A DNA stretch of 15,014 nt from Methylotenera sp. (GTDB lineage: Bacteria; Pseudomonadota; Gammaproteobacteria; Burkholderiales; Methylophilaceae). The translations under genes and the position numbers were made by a program. The notes beneath the pieces were generated by a model, which made no database searches, was not told the origin of the DNA, and saw nothing but the letters and a program-made list of their open reading frames with translations. Positions 1 through 6,833 of the stretch are shown one piece after another (position 1 is the first letter of the stretch; each line of letters opens with the position of its first letter). The stretch is from assembly GCA_027310735.1 (NCBI GenBank), contig DAIDAH010000042.1:1-15014 (forward strand), written 5' to 3'.

Positions 1-659
1 CTATTGTTGATAATAAAACTCGCAACATTATCAAGTACGAAGCGCTGATTAGGCTAATCGAAAAGGATGGCAGCGTTATCAGCCCGTATGCCTTTTTAGA
101 CATGGCAAAGAAAATGCGGATGTATGGTCAGTTAACCACAGTCATGGTAGAAAAAACGTGTGCGATATTTAAGAATAGCACGATTCCAGTGAGCATCAAT
201 TTATCAACAGAGGATTTGCTAAATGCCGAATTAGCGGACATGATTGAAAAGACAATTTTGTCCAACGGCATGGCGCAGACAATGATTTTTGAAATACTGG
301 AAAGTGAAGGTATCGAGAATTACACGGAGGTCAGCGCCTTTGTTGATCGTTTTAAATCACTGGGCTGCCGCTTTGCAATTGATGATTTTGGTTCCGGCTA
401 CTCAAATTTTGATCACTTGCTAAAGCTTAGTGTAGATACAATAAAAATTGATGCCAGCTTAATTAAAAATCTGCAGCATGACCGTAATGCGAGAATCTTT
501 GTGCAGCATATTTGTGATTTTGCACATGAAATGGGAATTACAACCGTGGCTGAGTTTGTGGCGAATGAAGATATTTATCTGAGAGTTAAAGATATCGGCA
601 TTGATGCCTCGCAGGGCTACTATTTTTATGCACCTTCACCGCATCTAGTAGCAGAATAA
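1..659 (+). CDS. EAL-domain cyclic-di-GMP phosphodiesterase, 5' partial
   Basis: The reading frame is open from base 3 and runs off the left edge, so the first ATG at 102 is internal. The visible part is almost a full EAL domain, which hydrolyses cyclic di-GMP to pGpG. The signature EALIR is encoded at 39-53. Further on come the Asn motif INLS, the metal-binding Glu in EILESE, the paired Asp in DDFGSGYS, the Lys in IKID, the Glu in AEFV and the QGYYF motif near the end. All expected metal and catalytic residues appear present, so an active enzyme is more likely than a degenerate sensor. Sensory or GGDEF domains, if any, lie upstream of the window. A small nested inverted repeat follows the stop codon. 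Confidence 0.9.
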   Translation, partial: IVDNKTRNIIKYEALIRLIEKDGSVISPYAFLDMAKKMRMYGQLTTVMVEKTCAIFKNSTIPVSINLSTEDLLNAELADMIEKTILSNGMAQTMIFEILESEGIENYTEVSAFVDRFKSLGCRFAIDDFGSGYSNFDHLLKLSVDTIKIDASLIKNLQHDRNARIFVQHICDFAHEMGITTVAEFVANEDIYLRVKDIGIDASQGYYFYAPSPHLVAE

Positions 660-682
660 AATTAAGTCTTTATTCTGAATTC

Positions 683-716
683 ACCGCTAATCCACATATT
701 GTGGCTATCAGGCGGT
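683..716. repeat. Nested inverted repeat after the EAL gene
   Basis: An inner palindrome CCACA-TAT-TGTGG (692-704) is enclosed by outer arms ACCGC (683-687) and GCGGT (712-716). It lies just after the EAL gene stop codon and could fold in the transcript as a weak terminator or 3' end structure, but no clear T tract follows. Function is inferred only from position. Confidence 0.35.
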
Positions 717-777
717 AACACTTTTAGGTAATGATTGGATGTTTTGGGTGTTTTACATTTGTTTGTAGGCAATAAAA

Positions 778-803
778 AAGAGCCAGCTATTTAGCTGGCT
801 CTT
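778..803 (-). terminator. Rho-independent terminator of the xoxF-cytochrome unit
   Basis: An 11-bp perfect stem (AAGAGCCAGCT paired with AGCTGGCTCTT) has a 4-nt loop. Reading the minus strand, the stem is followed by a run of six T, giving a classic intrinsic terminator 28 bases after the cytochrome stop codon. On the plus strand the following bases are only moderately T-rich, so it may also stop transcripts from the EAL gene. Confidence 0.85.
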
Positions 804-830
804 TCTCTACAATATTGACATCAGGTCTTT

Positions 831-1157
831 CTAACTCAACGAGAGAACCCACTTCACGATGGTTTTGATGTCATCATCCTTCACTTGAGGGCTATTTGGA
901 GGCATAGGCATCTTGCCCCATGTGCCGCTCCCACCCACTTTTACTTTTTCGACTAAACGTGCTTCCGCAGACTTGTCACCTTTATACTTTGTGGCGACAT
1001 CTTTGTAAGCTGGCCCAATGATTTTAACTTGTACATTGTGACAGTTTAGGCAGCCACTCTTTTGAGCAAGTGCTTCTGCTGGGTCTGCGGCGTTAGCTGC
1101 CTGAACACTCAACATCAATGTGCTAAATAAAAATGCGTGCTTAAATAGTGTTTTCAT
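831..1157 (-). CDS. Periplasmic c-type cytochrome, c551/c8-like, putative MDH electron acceptor
   Basis: This is a 108-residue class I cytochrome c. Residues 1-23 form a signal peptide ending in ANA. The haem-binding motif is C36-L-N-C39-H40. The axial methionine is most likely M85 in a WGKMPMPPN segment, which matches the PMPP ligand loop of cytochrome c551. The gene begins 21 bases after the dehydrogenase stop codon, has a strong ribosome site (GGAAAGGAGT), and shares the downstream terminator, so it is co-transcribed with the dehydrogenase. Its likely role is accepting electrons from the reduced PQQ enzyme in the periplasm. It is shorter than typical MxaG/XoxG cytochromes (about 170-200 residues from memory) and looks more like a general c551 carrier. 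I therefore give no xoxG symbol. Confidence 0.85.
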   Translation of the reverse strand: MKTLFKHAFLFSTLMLSVQAANAADPAEALAQKSGCLNCHNVQVKIIGPAYKDVATKYKGDKSAEARLVEKVKVGGSGTWGKMPMPPNSPQVKDDDIKTIVKWVLSLS

Positions 1158-1178
1158 TAATACTTACTCCTTTCCAAG

Positions 1179-3065
1179 TTAGAGGCTAAATACGTTCATT
1201 GCACCGCCGCCAGGAGCCGCATTGTATTTAACAAGGTCTTTGTAACCACCTGCAGCACCTAAGCCATCAGTATCATTAGTTAAGCCCAAGTTCATTGCAA
1301 CGCCAGCCCAGCCACCAATGCCTGACAATACGCCGATGTATTGTTTACCTTTGTGACCGTAAGTAATAACGTTACCAACTACGCCTGAACCCACCTGGAA
1401 TTTCCATAACTCTTTACCTGTATTGGCATCAACGCCTTTTAACCAGCGATCAAGTGTGCCGTAAAATACAAGGTTAGAGGCTGTTGCAAGTGCACCACCC
1501 CAAGCTGAGAATTTCTCTTTGTTGTACCATGCGGCTTTACCTTTTAAGCCATCCCAAGCCATAAAGCCACCCATTACGCCATCAGGGCCTGCAAACATGG
1601 TGAGTGTTGATCCAACCCATGGTTGCCCTGCAATGTATTTGGCTTCTACAGGTTCATAAGTCATACATACATGGTTGAGCGGCACATAGAACAATTTTGT
1701 TTTTGGTGAGAACGCTGAAGGTTGTTCATCTTTCACACCCAATGCAGAAGGACAAATGCCTTTTGCGTTGTAGTCTTGGTGAGTTGAGTATTTCGGATCT
1801 TTAACTGGCACGCCAGATTTAAGATCGATACTGGTTGCCCAGTTTACAAACGGATTCATTTTGTTTGCAACGATGAGTGAACCATTGGTGCGGTCAAATG
1901 TATAGCCAAAGCCATTGCGGTCAAAGTGAGTTGCCAGCTTCTTGCCATCAGCATCCCATAATACGATTTCATTCATACCATCGTAGTCCCACTCATCATG
2001 TGGAGTCATTTGGTAGCCCCATTTAGCCATGCCTGTATCTACATCGCGAGCAAAAATCGTCATAGACCACTTGTTGTCGCCAGGGCGTACATCAGGATTC
2101 CATGTGCCTGGATTGCCTGTACCGTAGTACATTAAATTCAATTTTGGATCATATGAGTACCAACCCCAAGTTGGGCCACCACCATTTTGCCAGCCATCTT
2201 TTCTAGCTTGTGGTTTCAACCAGGTTTTTACCCCTAAGTCTTTTTCTGGGAATTTTAACTGGTCTTTGGTAAGTGCTTTGAATGAACCGCCAATCTTATT
2301 GCCGCCGTTCACATCTTCGTAAACAGATAGTGCACTGTAATGTGGGTTATCTTTGTTGAAGTCATCACCAATCAAAGCATCTTTGTCTGAGCCAGTGCTG
2401 TAAGCACGCCATACTAAAGCGCCATCTTTGATATTGTAGGCAGTAATATAGCAACGAACACCATACTCACCACCTGAACAGCCTGTAATCACTTTGTCTT
2501 TAATGACGTGAGGTGCATTGGTGTTAGATGCGCCTGACTTGGTATCTGTCACTTGGGCTTCCCAAATTTTATCGCCAGTCTTGGCATTCAGTGCTACCAG
2601 TTTGCCGTCGTTTTGTTGCAGGAATATCTTGCCGTCGCCGTAGCCTAAACCACGGTTAACGTTGTCGCAGCAAAGCAATGCTTGAATTGCTGGGTCTTGT
2701 TTTGGAAAGTATGACCAAAGAATCTTTTGATTGTCATTTAAGTCCAGCGCATATACGTTATTCGGAAAGGCGGTATGGATATACATAATGTCATTAACAA
2801 CAAGCGGTGCACCTTCATGGCCACGATTGACACCTGTTGAGAATGTCCATGAGAGTTTCAAGTTTTTAACATTGCCTTTGTTGACTTGGCTTAAGCGGCT
2901 ATAACCTGTATTACTGTAGTCTTTGCGTGGGTGAGCCCATTGATTATCGTCTTTCATGAGCTTGGATAACTCATCTTCAGCAAATGCTGGTGAGTTTAAT
3001 AGGCCAAACAGGCCTGCACCCAAAGCAAGGCTAGCGCCAAAGGTACGTTTAAATTGATGATTCAT
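1179..3065 (-). CDS. xoxF: PQQ-dependent methanol dehydrogenase, lanthanide (XoxF) type
   Basis: This 628-residue periplasmic quinoprotein oxidises methanol or other short alcohols with PQQ and passes electrons to cytochrome c. A signal peptide ends in AFA at residue 29. Family landmarks follow in order: RGHEGAPLVV (81-90), the adjacent Cys pair C132-C133, E200 in GGE, W300 in TWGWY, N318 in GNP, and D360-Y361-D362. The second Asp replaces the Ala of calcium MxaF enzymes and marks lanthanide binding. A second Cys pair is C438 and C467, and the end GGGAMNVFSL resembles MxaF. About 34 extra residues lie near 243-290 compared with MxaF. An in-frame ATG at 3179 exists, but it lies upstream of the predicted sigma-54 start site. 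The ATG at 3065 gives a proper signal peptide and a GGGGA ribosome site. The clade (perhaps XoxF4) is not settled. Confidence 0.9.
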   Translation of the reverse strand: MNHQFKRTFGASLALGAGLFGLLNSPAFAEDELSKLMKDDNQWAHPRKDYSNTGYSRLSQVNKGNVKNLKLSWTFSTGVNRGHEGAPLVVNDIMYIHTAFPNNVYALDLNDNQKILWSYFPKQDPAIQALLCCDNVNRGLGYGDGKIFLQQNDGKLVALNAKTGDKIWEAQVTDTKSGASNTNAPHVIKDKVITGCSGGEYGVRCYITAYNIKDGALVWRAYSTGSDKDALIGDDFNKDNPHYSALSVYEDVNGGNKIGGSFKALTKDQLKFPEKDLGVKTWLKPQARKDGWQNGGGPTWGWYSYDPKLNLMYYGTGNPGTWNPDVRPGDNKWSMTIFARDVDTGMAKWGYQMTPHDEWDYDGMNEIVLWDADGKKLATHFDRNGFGYTFDRTNGSLIVANKMNPFVNWATSIDLKSGVPVKDPKYSTHQDYNAKGICPSALGVKDEQPSAFSPKTKLFYVPLNHVCMTYEPVEAKYIAGQPWVGSTLTMFAGPDGVMGGFMAWDGLKGKAAWYNKEKFSAWGGALATASNLVFYGTLDRWLKGVDANTGKELWKFQVGSGVVGNVITYGHKGKQYIGVLSGIGGWAGVAMNLGLTNDTDGLGAAGGYKDLVKYNAAPGGGAMNVFSL

Positions 3066-3146
3066 TTTGCATCCCCAAATATAAAATTTTAAGTTATGTA
3101 TTACTGGTTTCATGCGTTGAAACACTATTGGTAACGGTGCTAGTAT

Positions 3147-3162
3147 TGCAAGTGATGTGCCA
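3147..3162 (-). promoter_or_regulatory. Sigma-54 (-24/-12) promoter of xoxF
   Basis: The minus strand reads TGGCACA-TCAC-TTGCA, matching the sigma-54 consensus TGGCAC(G/A)-N4-TTGC(A/T) including the invariant GG and GC at correct spacing. Transcription would start near 3137, giving a leader of about 70 bases before the ATG at 3065. The adjacent divergent gene encodes a sigma-54 activator, which strongly supports function. Confidence 0.88.
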
Positions 3163-3214
3163 ACCCTATAAATAGACATTTCTTAAATCAGATTTGGCTG
3201 ATAAAATGTTTTAA

Positions 3215-3227
3215 AATCAATCAATTA
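3215..3227 (+). promoter_or_regulatory. Putative IHF-binding site
   Basis: AATCAA-TCAA-TTA matches the IHF consensus WATCAA-N4-TTR at every fixed position and is followed by a long T tract. It lies about 65 bases upstream of the -12 element, between promoter and candidate enhancer, where IHF usually bends DNA so that a sigma-54 activator can touch RNA polymerase. Confidence 0.6.
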
Positions 3228-3278
3228 TTTTTTTTCGGCGAACTTTTTTATAACACAGTAACTTAATAGATTTAGTGC

Positions 3279-3295
3279 TTCTGACTGTGTCAGAA
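3279..3295. promoter_or_regulatory. Candidate enhancer (activator-binding) inverted repeat 1
   Basis: A perfect 7-bp inverted repeat, TTCTGAC-TGT-GTCAGAA, sits roughly 140-160 bases upstream of the predicted xoxF start site, a normal distance for a sigma-54 activator. With the second repeat it shares TGAC/GTCA half-sites. Binding by the adjacent activator is inferred. Confidence 0.55.
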
Positions 3296-3304
3296 CGGAA
3301 CAAT

Positions 3305-3316
3305 TGTCATGTGACA
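3305..3316. promoter_or_regulatory. Candidate enhancer inverted repeat 2
   Basis: TGTCA-TG-TGACA forms a 5+5 palindrome. TGTGTCAG at 3286-3293 and TGTGACAG at 3310-3317 are also spaced 24 bases apart, about two helical turns, so the two sites may bind activator dimers on one DNA face. The sites lie close upstream of the activator gene and could also autoregulate it. Confidence 0.5.
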
Positions 3317-3351
3317 GATGTTCACTAGATTTGAGATATTTAACTAAGTAA

Positions 3352-5295
3352 ATGAATCATTCTCCAATAGATAACACTCCCGCTATATTGCAGGCCAGAA
3401 GTGAATTTTTGACTAATGGTAATGTGCAGCAGGGCGCCATCGCTGAAGCGATTGAGCGTTCATGGCGGCGTTGCCTAGCCAATGGTGTTAATACACATTC
3501 GCCAGCGAGTCTTGAAGTGGTGACAGCACAGGAGCTAGCACTTAAGCGAGAGAAGAATAGTCAGCTGCTTACGCTTGCCCGCCCTGAAATGGAGACCTTG
3601 AACGAGCAGATAGCACATACACGTAATATCGTGATCTTGACGGATGATGAGGGTGTCATCCTGCATAGTATGGGCGGACATCATTTCCTCAAAGAGGATC
3701 AGCGTATTGCCTTATCTGCAGGTGCGTCTTGGCATGAAGATCATCGTGGTACCAATGCTATTGGCACTGTGCTGGTTGAGCAGGCAGCGCTTACGGTACA
3801 AGGTGCCGAGCATTTTATGGCACAGCATCACTCACTCAGTTGCTCGGCCGTACCAATTTTCGGTCCTGAGAATCAGCTTGTCGCGACATTGGATGTGTCT
3901 AACGATTTTAATATGTCGCAACAACACACATTGGCATTGGTGAAAATGTCTGCACAAATGATTGAGAATCGGCTTTTTCTGGCAAGTTATAAAAGTGATG
4001 TTGTATTGCACTTTCATGCTCGTCCTGAATTTATTGGTACGCTTTGGGAGGGCGTAGCGATGTTCACCGAGAGCGGTCAACTCGTGGCGACCAATCGAAG
4101 CGGGCAGTTTCAGCTTGGCTTGAATTCACAGCACGCAGATTTAAATGATACGCACACTAAGCTGCATGTAGATTTTAGCCAATTATTTGATATTTCTCTT
4201 ACCAGTCTGCTCCGGCAGGTGGGTGGTACGGATAAACTGGTCATCCCGCTCAGGTTAAATAATGGTGCGCGCATTTATGTACAAGTCGAGTTACTGCACA
4301 AAAAATCTCAATTAAGTACCCCGGTATCACGTGTTGTTAAAAGAACCAGTGCGGCGAATTTAGAGTTATTGAATAGTGGGGATGCCAAAGTTGAACGTGC
4401 GATACTACAGATCAGGCAGGTGTTGTCACGGGATATTCCGATCCTCATTCAAGGTGAAACAGGGGTAGGCAAGGAACTTTTTGCTCGTGCTATTCACGAA
4501 GCCAGTGAACAGCACAACGGGCCTTGGGTCGCTGTAAATTGTGCCGCGTTACCAGAGGGGTTAATTGAAGCAGAGCTTTTTGGGTATGAAGAAGGCGCCT
4601 TTACGGGCGCAAGACGCAAAGGTAGTTCGGGGAAAATTGAGCAGGCTAATGGTGGGACTTTATTTCTGGATGAGATTGGTGATATGCCACTTTCATTACA
4701 AGCCCGCTTATTACGTGTGTTGCAAGAGCGCACTGTGACACCTTTAGGCAGCTCGAAATCTATACCGGTTAATTTTTCACTCATTAGCGCAACCAATCAA
4801 AAACTTAAAGAGCGCGTTGAAAGTGGAGATTTCCGCAGTGATCTTTATTATCGCATTAACGGGCTGAGCGTAGGCTTACCTCCGCTCCGTGAGCGTTCAG
4901 ATTTGCTTGCACTGATAAATGTGATTTTGCATATAGAGCAAGCGGATAAGGTTGAAATTACACCAGAAGTGATGGCGATATTTAAAGCGCATTCGTGGCC
5001 GGGTAATATTCGCCAGCTACACAATGTGCTGCGAACCGCATTGGCGCTGGCTGATGGTGAACCAATTAGTGCGTTGCATCTTACTCAAGACTTTATTGAT
5101 GAGATGAGTATGTCTACTGAAGTTCTTTTTCAATCAGGTGCATCAGCACAAGCGCTAGCATTAGATGATGTCACGACAAATGCGATAAGGTCTGCCATGC
5201 AAAGCCAATCTGGGAATATCTCTGCAGTCGCACGTCAGCTAGGCATTAGCCGCAACACACTTTATCGTAAACTTAAAGCGATGGGTCTAGCCTAA
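3352..5295 (+). CDS. AcoR-like sigma-54-dependent transcriptional activator
   Basis: This 647-residue enhancer-binding protein hydrolyses ATP to open sigma-54 promoters. The N-terminal half holds a GAF-type sensor (about 60-210) and a PAS-like stretch (about 225-320). There is no receiver domain, so it probably senses a small molecule directly. The AAA+ core carries Walker A GETGVGKE (about 368-375), the sigma-54 contact loop GAFTGA (about 415), Walker B LFLDEIGD (about 437-444) and the arginine-finger region RSDLYYRING (about 495). A Fis-type helix-turn-helix closes the protein (about 605-645, GISRNTLYRKLK). The architecture matches AcoR-class regulators of alcohol or diol metabolism. It is divergent from xoxF across a region with a sigma-54 promoter, so control of that operon is the natural inference. 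The start codon has only a weak ribosome site. Confidence 0.9.
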   Translation: MNHSPIDNTPAILQARSEFLTNGNVQQGAIAEAIERSWRRCLANGVNTHSPASLEVVTAQELALKREKNSQLLTLARPEMETLNEQIAHTRNIVILTDDEGVILHSMGGHHFLKEDQRIALSAGASWHEDHRGTNAIGTVLVEQAALTVQGAEHFMAQHHSLSCSAVPIFGPENQLVATLDVSNDFNMSQQHTLALVKMSAQMIENRLFLASYKSDVVLHFHARPEFIGTLWEGVAMFTESGQLVATNRSGQFQLGLNSQHADLNDTHTKLHVDFSQLFDISLTSLLRQVGGTDKLVIPLRLNNGARIYVQVELLHKKSQLSTPVSRVVKRTSAANLELLNSGDAKVERAILQIRQVLSRDIPILIQGETGVGKELFARAIHEASEQHNGPWVAVNCAALPEGLIEAELFGYEEGAFTGARRKGSSGKIEQANGGTLFLDEIGDMPLSLQARLLRVLQERTVTPLGSSKSIPVNFSLISATNQKLKERVESGDFRSDLYYRINGLSVGLPPLRERSDLLALINVILHIEQADKVEITPEVMAIFKAHSWPGNIRQLHNVLRTALALADGEPISALHLTQDFIDEMSMSTEVLFQSGASAQALALDDVTTNAIRSAMQSQSGNISAVARQLGISRNTLYRKLKAMGLA

Positions 5296-5318
5296 GGCTT
5301 GTTGGCATTAACTAGGTT

Positions 5319-6038
5319 TCAACTCCCTATAAGTTGAATGCACCAAAACGAGAGGAATCCGCCAAAAAGCACCAGTGTGGAAATGGGTTTTTCTTCTACC
5401 TCATGTGCTTCAATCAGCAACTCTTCTGTTACTAGGTAGAGCAGGGCGGCAGCACTGAAAGCTAGCGCTCCGCCAATCAGTGCTTTGGAAGCCCCAGCTA
5501 AAAGGTAACTACCAATCAATGAAAAAACCAGCACCGTAGCGCCTAGTGCGCCGGAAATGGCAATAATGCGCCAGCCAGCAACGGCTTCAGAGGCAAGCGC
5601 TAATCCTAAAAACAATAACTCTACCGATAGGCCTAACGCCAGAATCGTGCCTGTTTCTCCGCCAGCAGCGAATCCAGCACCGATGATGAATCCATCTGTG
5701 GCGACATCAATGAATGTTGCCAGCAGTAAGCCCATGCCAAGTCCTGCTGCAGCATTTAAACTCAATGCTTTATGTTCCAGATGCAATGTCCATAGTTTTA
5801 GTCCATACATAAATAGGCTGCCTAGTGCGAAAGCGCCAGCGATTACAAGTCCGGGTGCATGCTCACGGCCAATTTCTGGTAACAGTTCAACGGCCAGCGC
5901 AGCTAATACGACCCCAGCAGCAAAATGTTGAATGAGGCTTCTGGTATGGCGGTCTGGGCTCCATACGGATGCTAATATGCCGCCAAATAGCGCCACTAAA
6001 GCTGGAATGGACATCATCAATAGGCTGTGTGTATTCAT
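5319..6038 (-). CDS. ZIP-family divalent metal transporter-like membrane protein
   Basis: This 239-residue, very hydrophobic protein probably has eight membrane segments. ZIP-family landmarks are HFAAGVVLAALAVELLPE (38-55) and the late helix YLVTEELLIEAHE (201-213), close to the YxxxEELxxEAH motif of ZIP proteins. It would move a metal ion across the inner membrane. The two central transport helices are unusual. Where most ZIPs have HNxxDG or HNxPEG, this protein has IDVATDG (D111, D115) and SVELLFLG (E140), so the usual histidines are absent and carboxylates stand in their place. The gene converges on the sigma-54 activator with a 23-base gap. No strong ribosome site precedes the ATG. Substrate is unknown. 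Confidence 0.75.
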   Translation of the reverse strand: MNTHSLLMMSIPALVALFGGILASVWSPDRHTRSLIQHFAAGVVLAALAVELLPEIGREHAPGLVIAGAFALGSLFMYGLKLWTLHLEHKALSLNAAAGLGMGLLLATFIDVATDGFIIGAGFAAGGETGTILALGLSVELLFLGLALASEAVAGWRIIAISGALGATVLVFSLIGSYLLAGASKALIGGALAFSAAALLYLVTEELLIEAHEVEEKPISTLVLFGGFLSFWCIQLIGS

Positions 6039-6075
6039 GGTTTAAGCGCTTTAAGTTATGCGTAGTGTGAAAAGA

Positions 6076-6099
6076 AACGCCCTACAATGATAGGGCGTT
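6076..6099 (-). terminator. Rho-independent terminator of the SRPBCC gene
   Basis: A 9-bp perfect stem (AACGCCCTA / TAGGGCGTT) has a 6-nt loop. It lies about 29 bases after the stop codon of the minus-strand SRPBCC gene and is followed on that strand by TTCTTTTC. It also separates this gene from the ZIP gene further along the same strand. Confidence 0.75.
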
Positions 6100-6127
6100 G
6101 GTGTTAATGGAGACTGTTAGTCCCGGT

Positions 6128-6658
6128 TTATTTTGTTTCGCTAATTTTCTTCAGATTTTCTAGCCCACCCTTGTAAACGGCAGTGATGGCTTTTACTGCA
6201 TCTTCATCACCTAAGCCCGTAGCGGGTTGCTCAGAAGTATCTTTGCGCTGGAAGTTGCCTTTCCATGTCACAAGTGATTTTCCGTCTTTGACTTCGCTTA
6301 CTGTTACGGTAGAAGCGTAGTGGCTTACAGGTAGTACGCCTTCAATGATTTCATAATTAAAGGTTTTCTGTTTGAACTTGTAAGCAACTAATTTTTCTTT
6401 AATCGTGCCACCGTCTTGTAATGTTAAAACGCGAACTGCGCCAGGCTTGTTATTTTTGCCTTCAATGATTTCTGTTTTCTTCACGGCAGGGTGCCAAGCG
6501 CCCATATCACCAAAGCTATGAATCTTTGACCAGACGGCGCTAGCTGGCGCGTTGATTTCAATTTTCTCTTCTACGTTGAGCGTGGCTGCTTTTTCAGCAG
6601 ATGCTGAGAGTGGGATGATGAATGCTGTAGCAAGCAGTGCAATGATAAGTTTTTTCAT
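6128..6658 (-). CDS. Secreted SRPBCC (polyketide cyclase/START-like) protein, MxaD-like
   Basis: This 176-residue protein has a signal peptide (about 1-21, ending SASA) followed by one SRPBCC-fold domain. Recognisable features are the start VEEKIEINAPASAVWSKI, the FGDMGAWHPAV segment typical of polyketide-cyclase/dehydrase-like proteins, RVLTLQDGGTIKEKL, and a C-terminal helix ending in YKGGLENLKK. In methylotrophs the periplasmic SRPBCC protein MxaD is proposed to aid contact between methanol dehydrogenase and its cytochrome. Export, fold, length and the methanol dehydrogenase 3 kb away make that role attractive here, but other periplasmic SRPBCC proteins exist, so no symbol is given. A good ribosome site (AAAGGAA) supports the start, and a terminator follows. 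Confidence 0.8.
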   Translation of the reverse strand: MKKLIIALLATAFIIPLSASAEKAATLNVEEKIEINAPASAVWSKIHSFGDMGAWHPAVKKTEIIEGKNNKPGAVRVLTLQDGGTIKEKLVAYKFKQKTFNYEIIEGVLPVSHYASTVTVSEVKDGKSLVTWKGNFQRKDTSEQPATGLGDEDAVKAITAVYKGGLENLKKISETK

Positions 6659-6833
6659 TGGGTGTTCCTTTAACTGATATTTAGAATGTGTTTAGTGTCT
6701 TAACGTTTGCCCAAATACATCTGCATGGGGGGCGCAGTAAGCTGAACGTAAGTCACTAAACATCCTCATCATAAATATTGAATCTTAAGGCAGGCTTAAC
6801 AAATCATCATATTTACTTCAACGTTAAGGTTTT

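Noticed and set aside
3066..3179. Upstream in-frame extension of xoxF starting at ATG 3179
   Set aside because: It would place 38 residues ahead of a normal signal peptide and begins upstream of the predicted sigma-54 transcription start (about 3137), so it would not be transcribed from that promoter.
5318..5338. Inverted repeat TTCAACT...AGTTGAA at the end of the ZIP gene
   Set aside because: The 7-bp AT-rich stem overlaps coding sequence and no T tract follows, so I do not call it a terminator although it lies between convergent genes.
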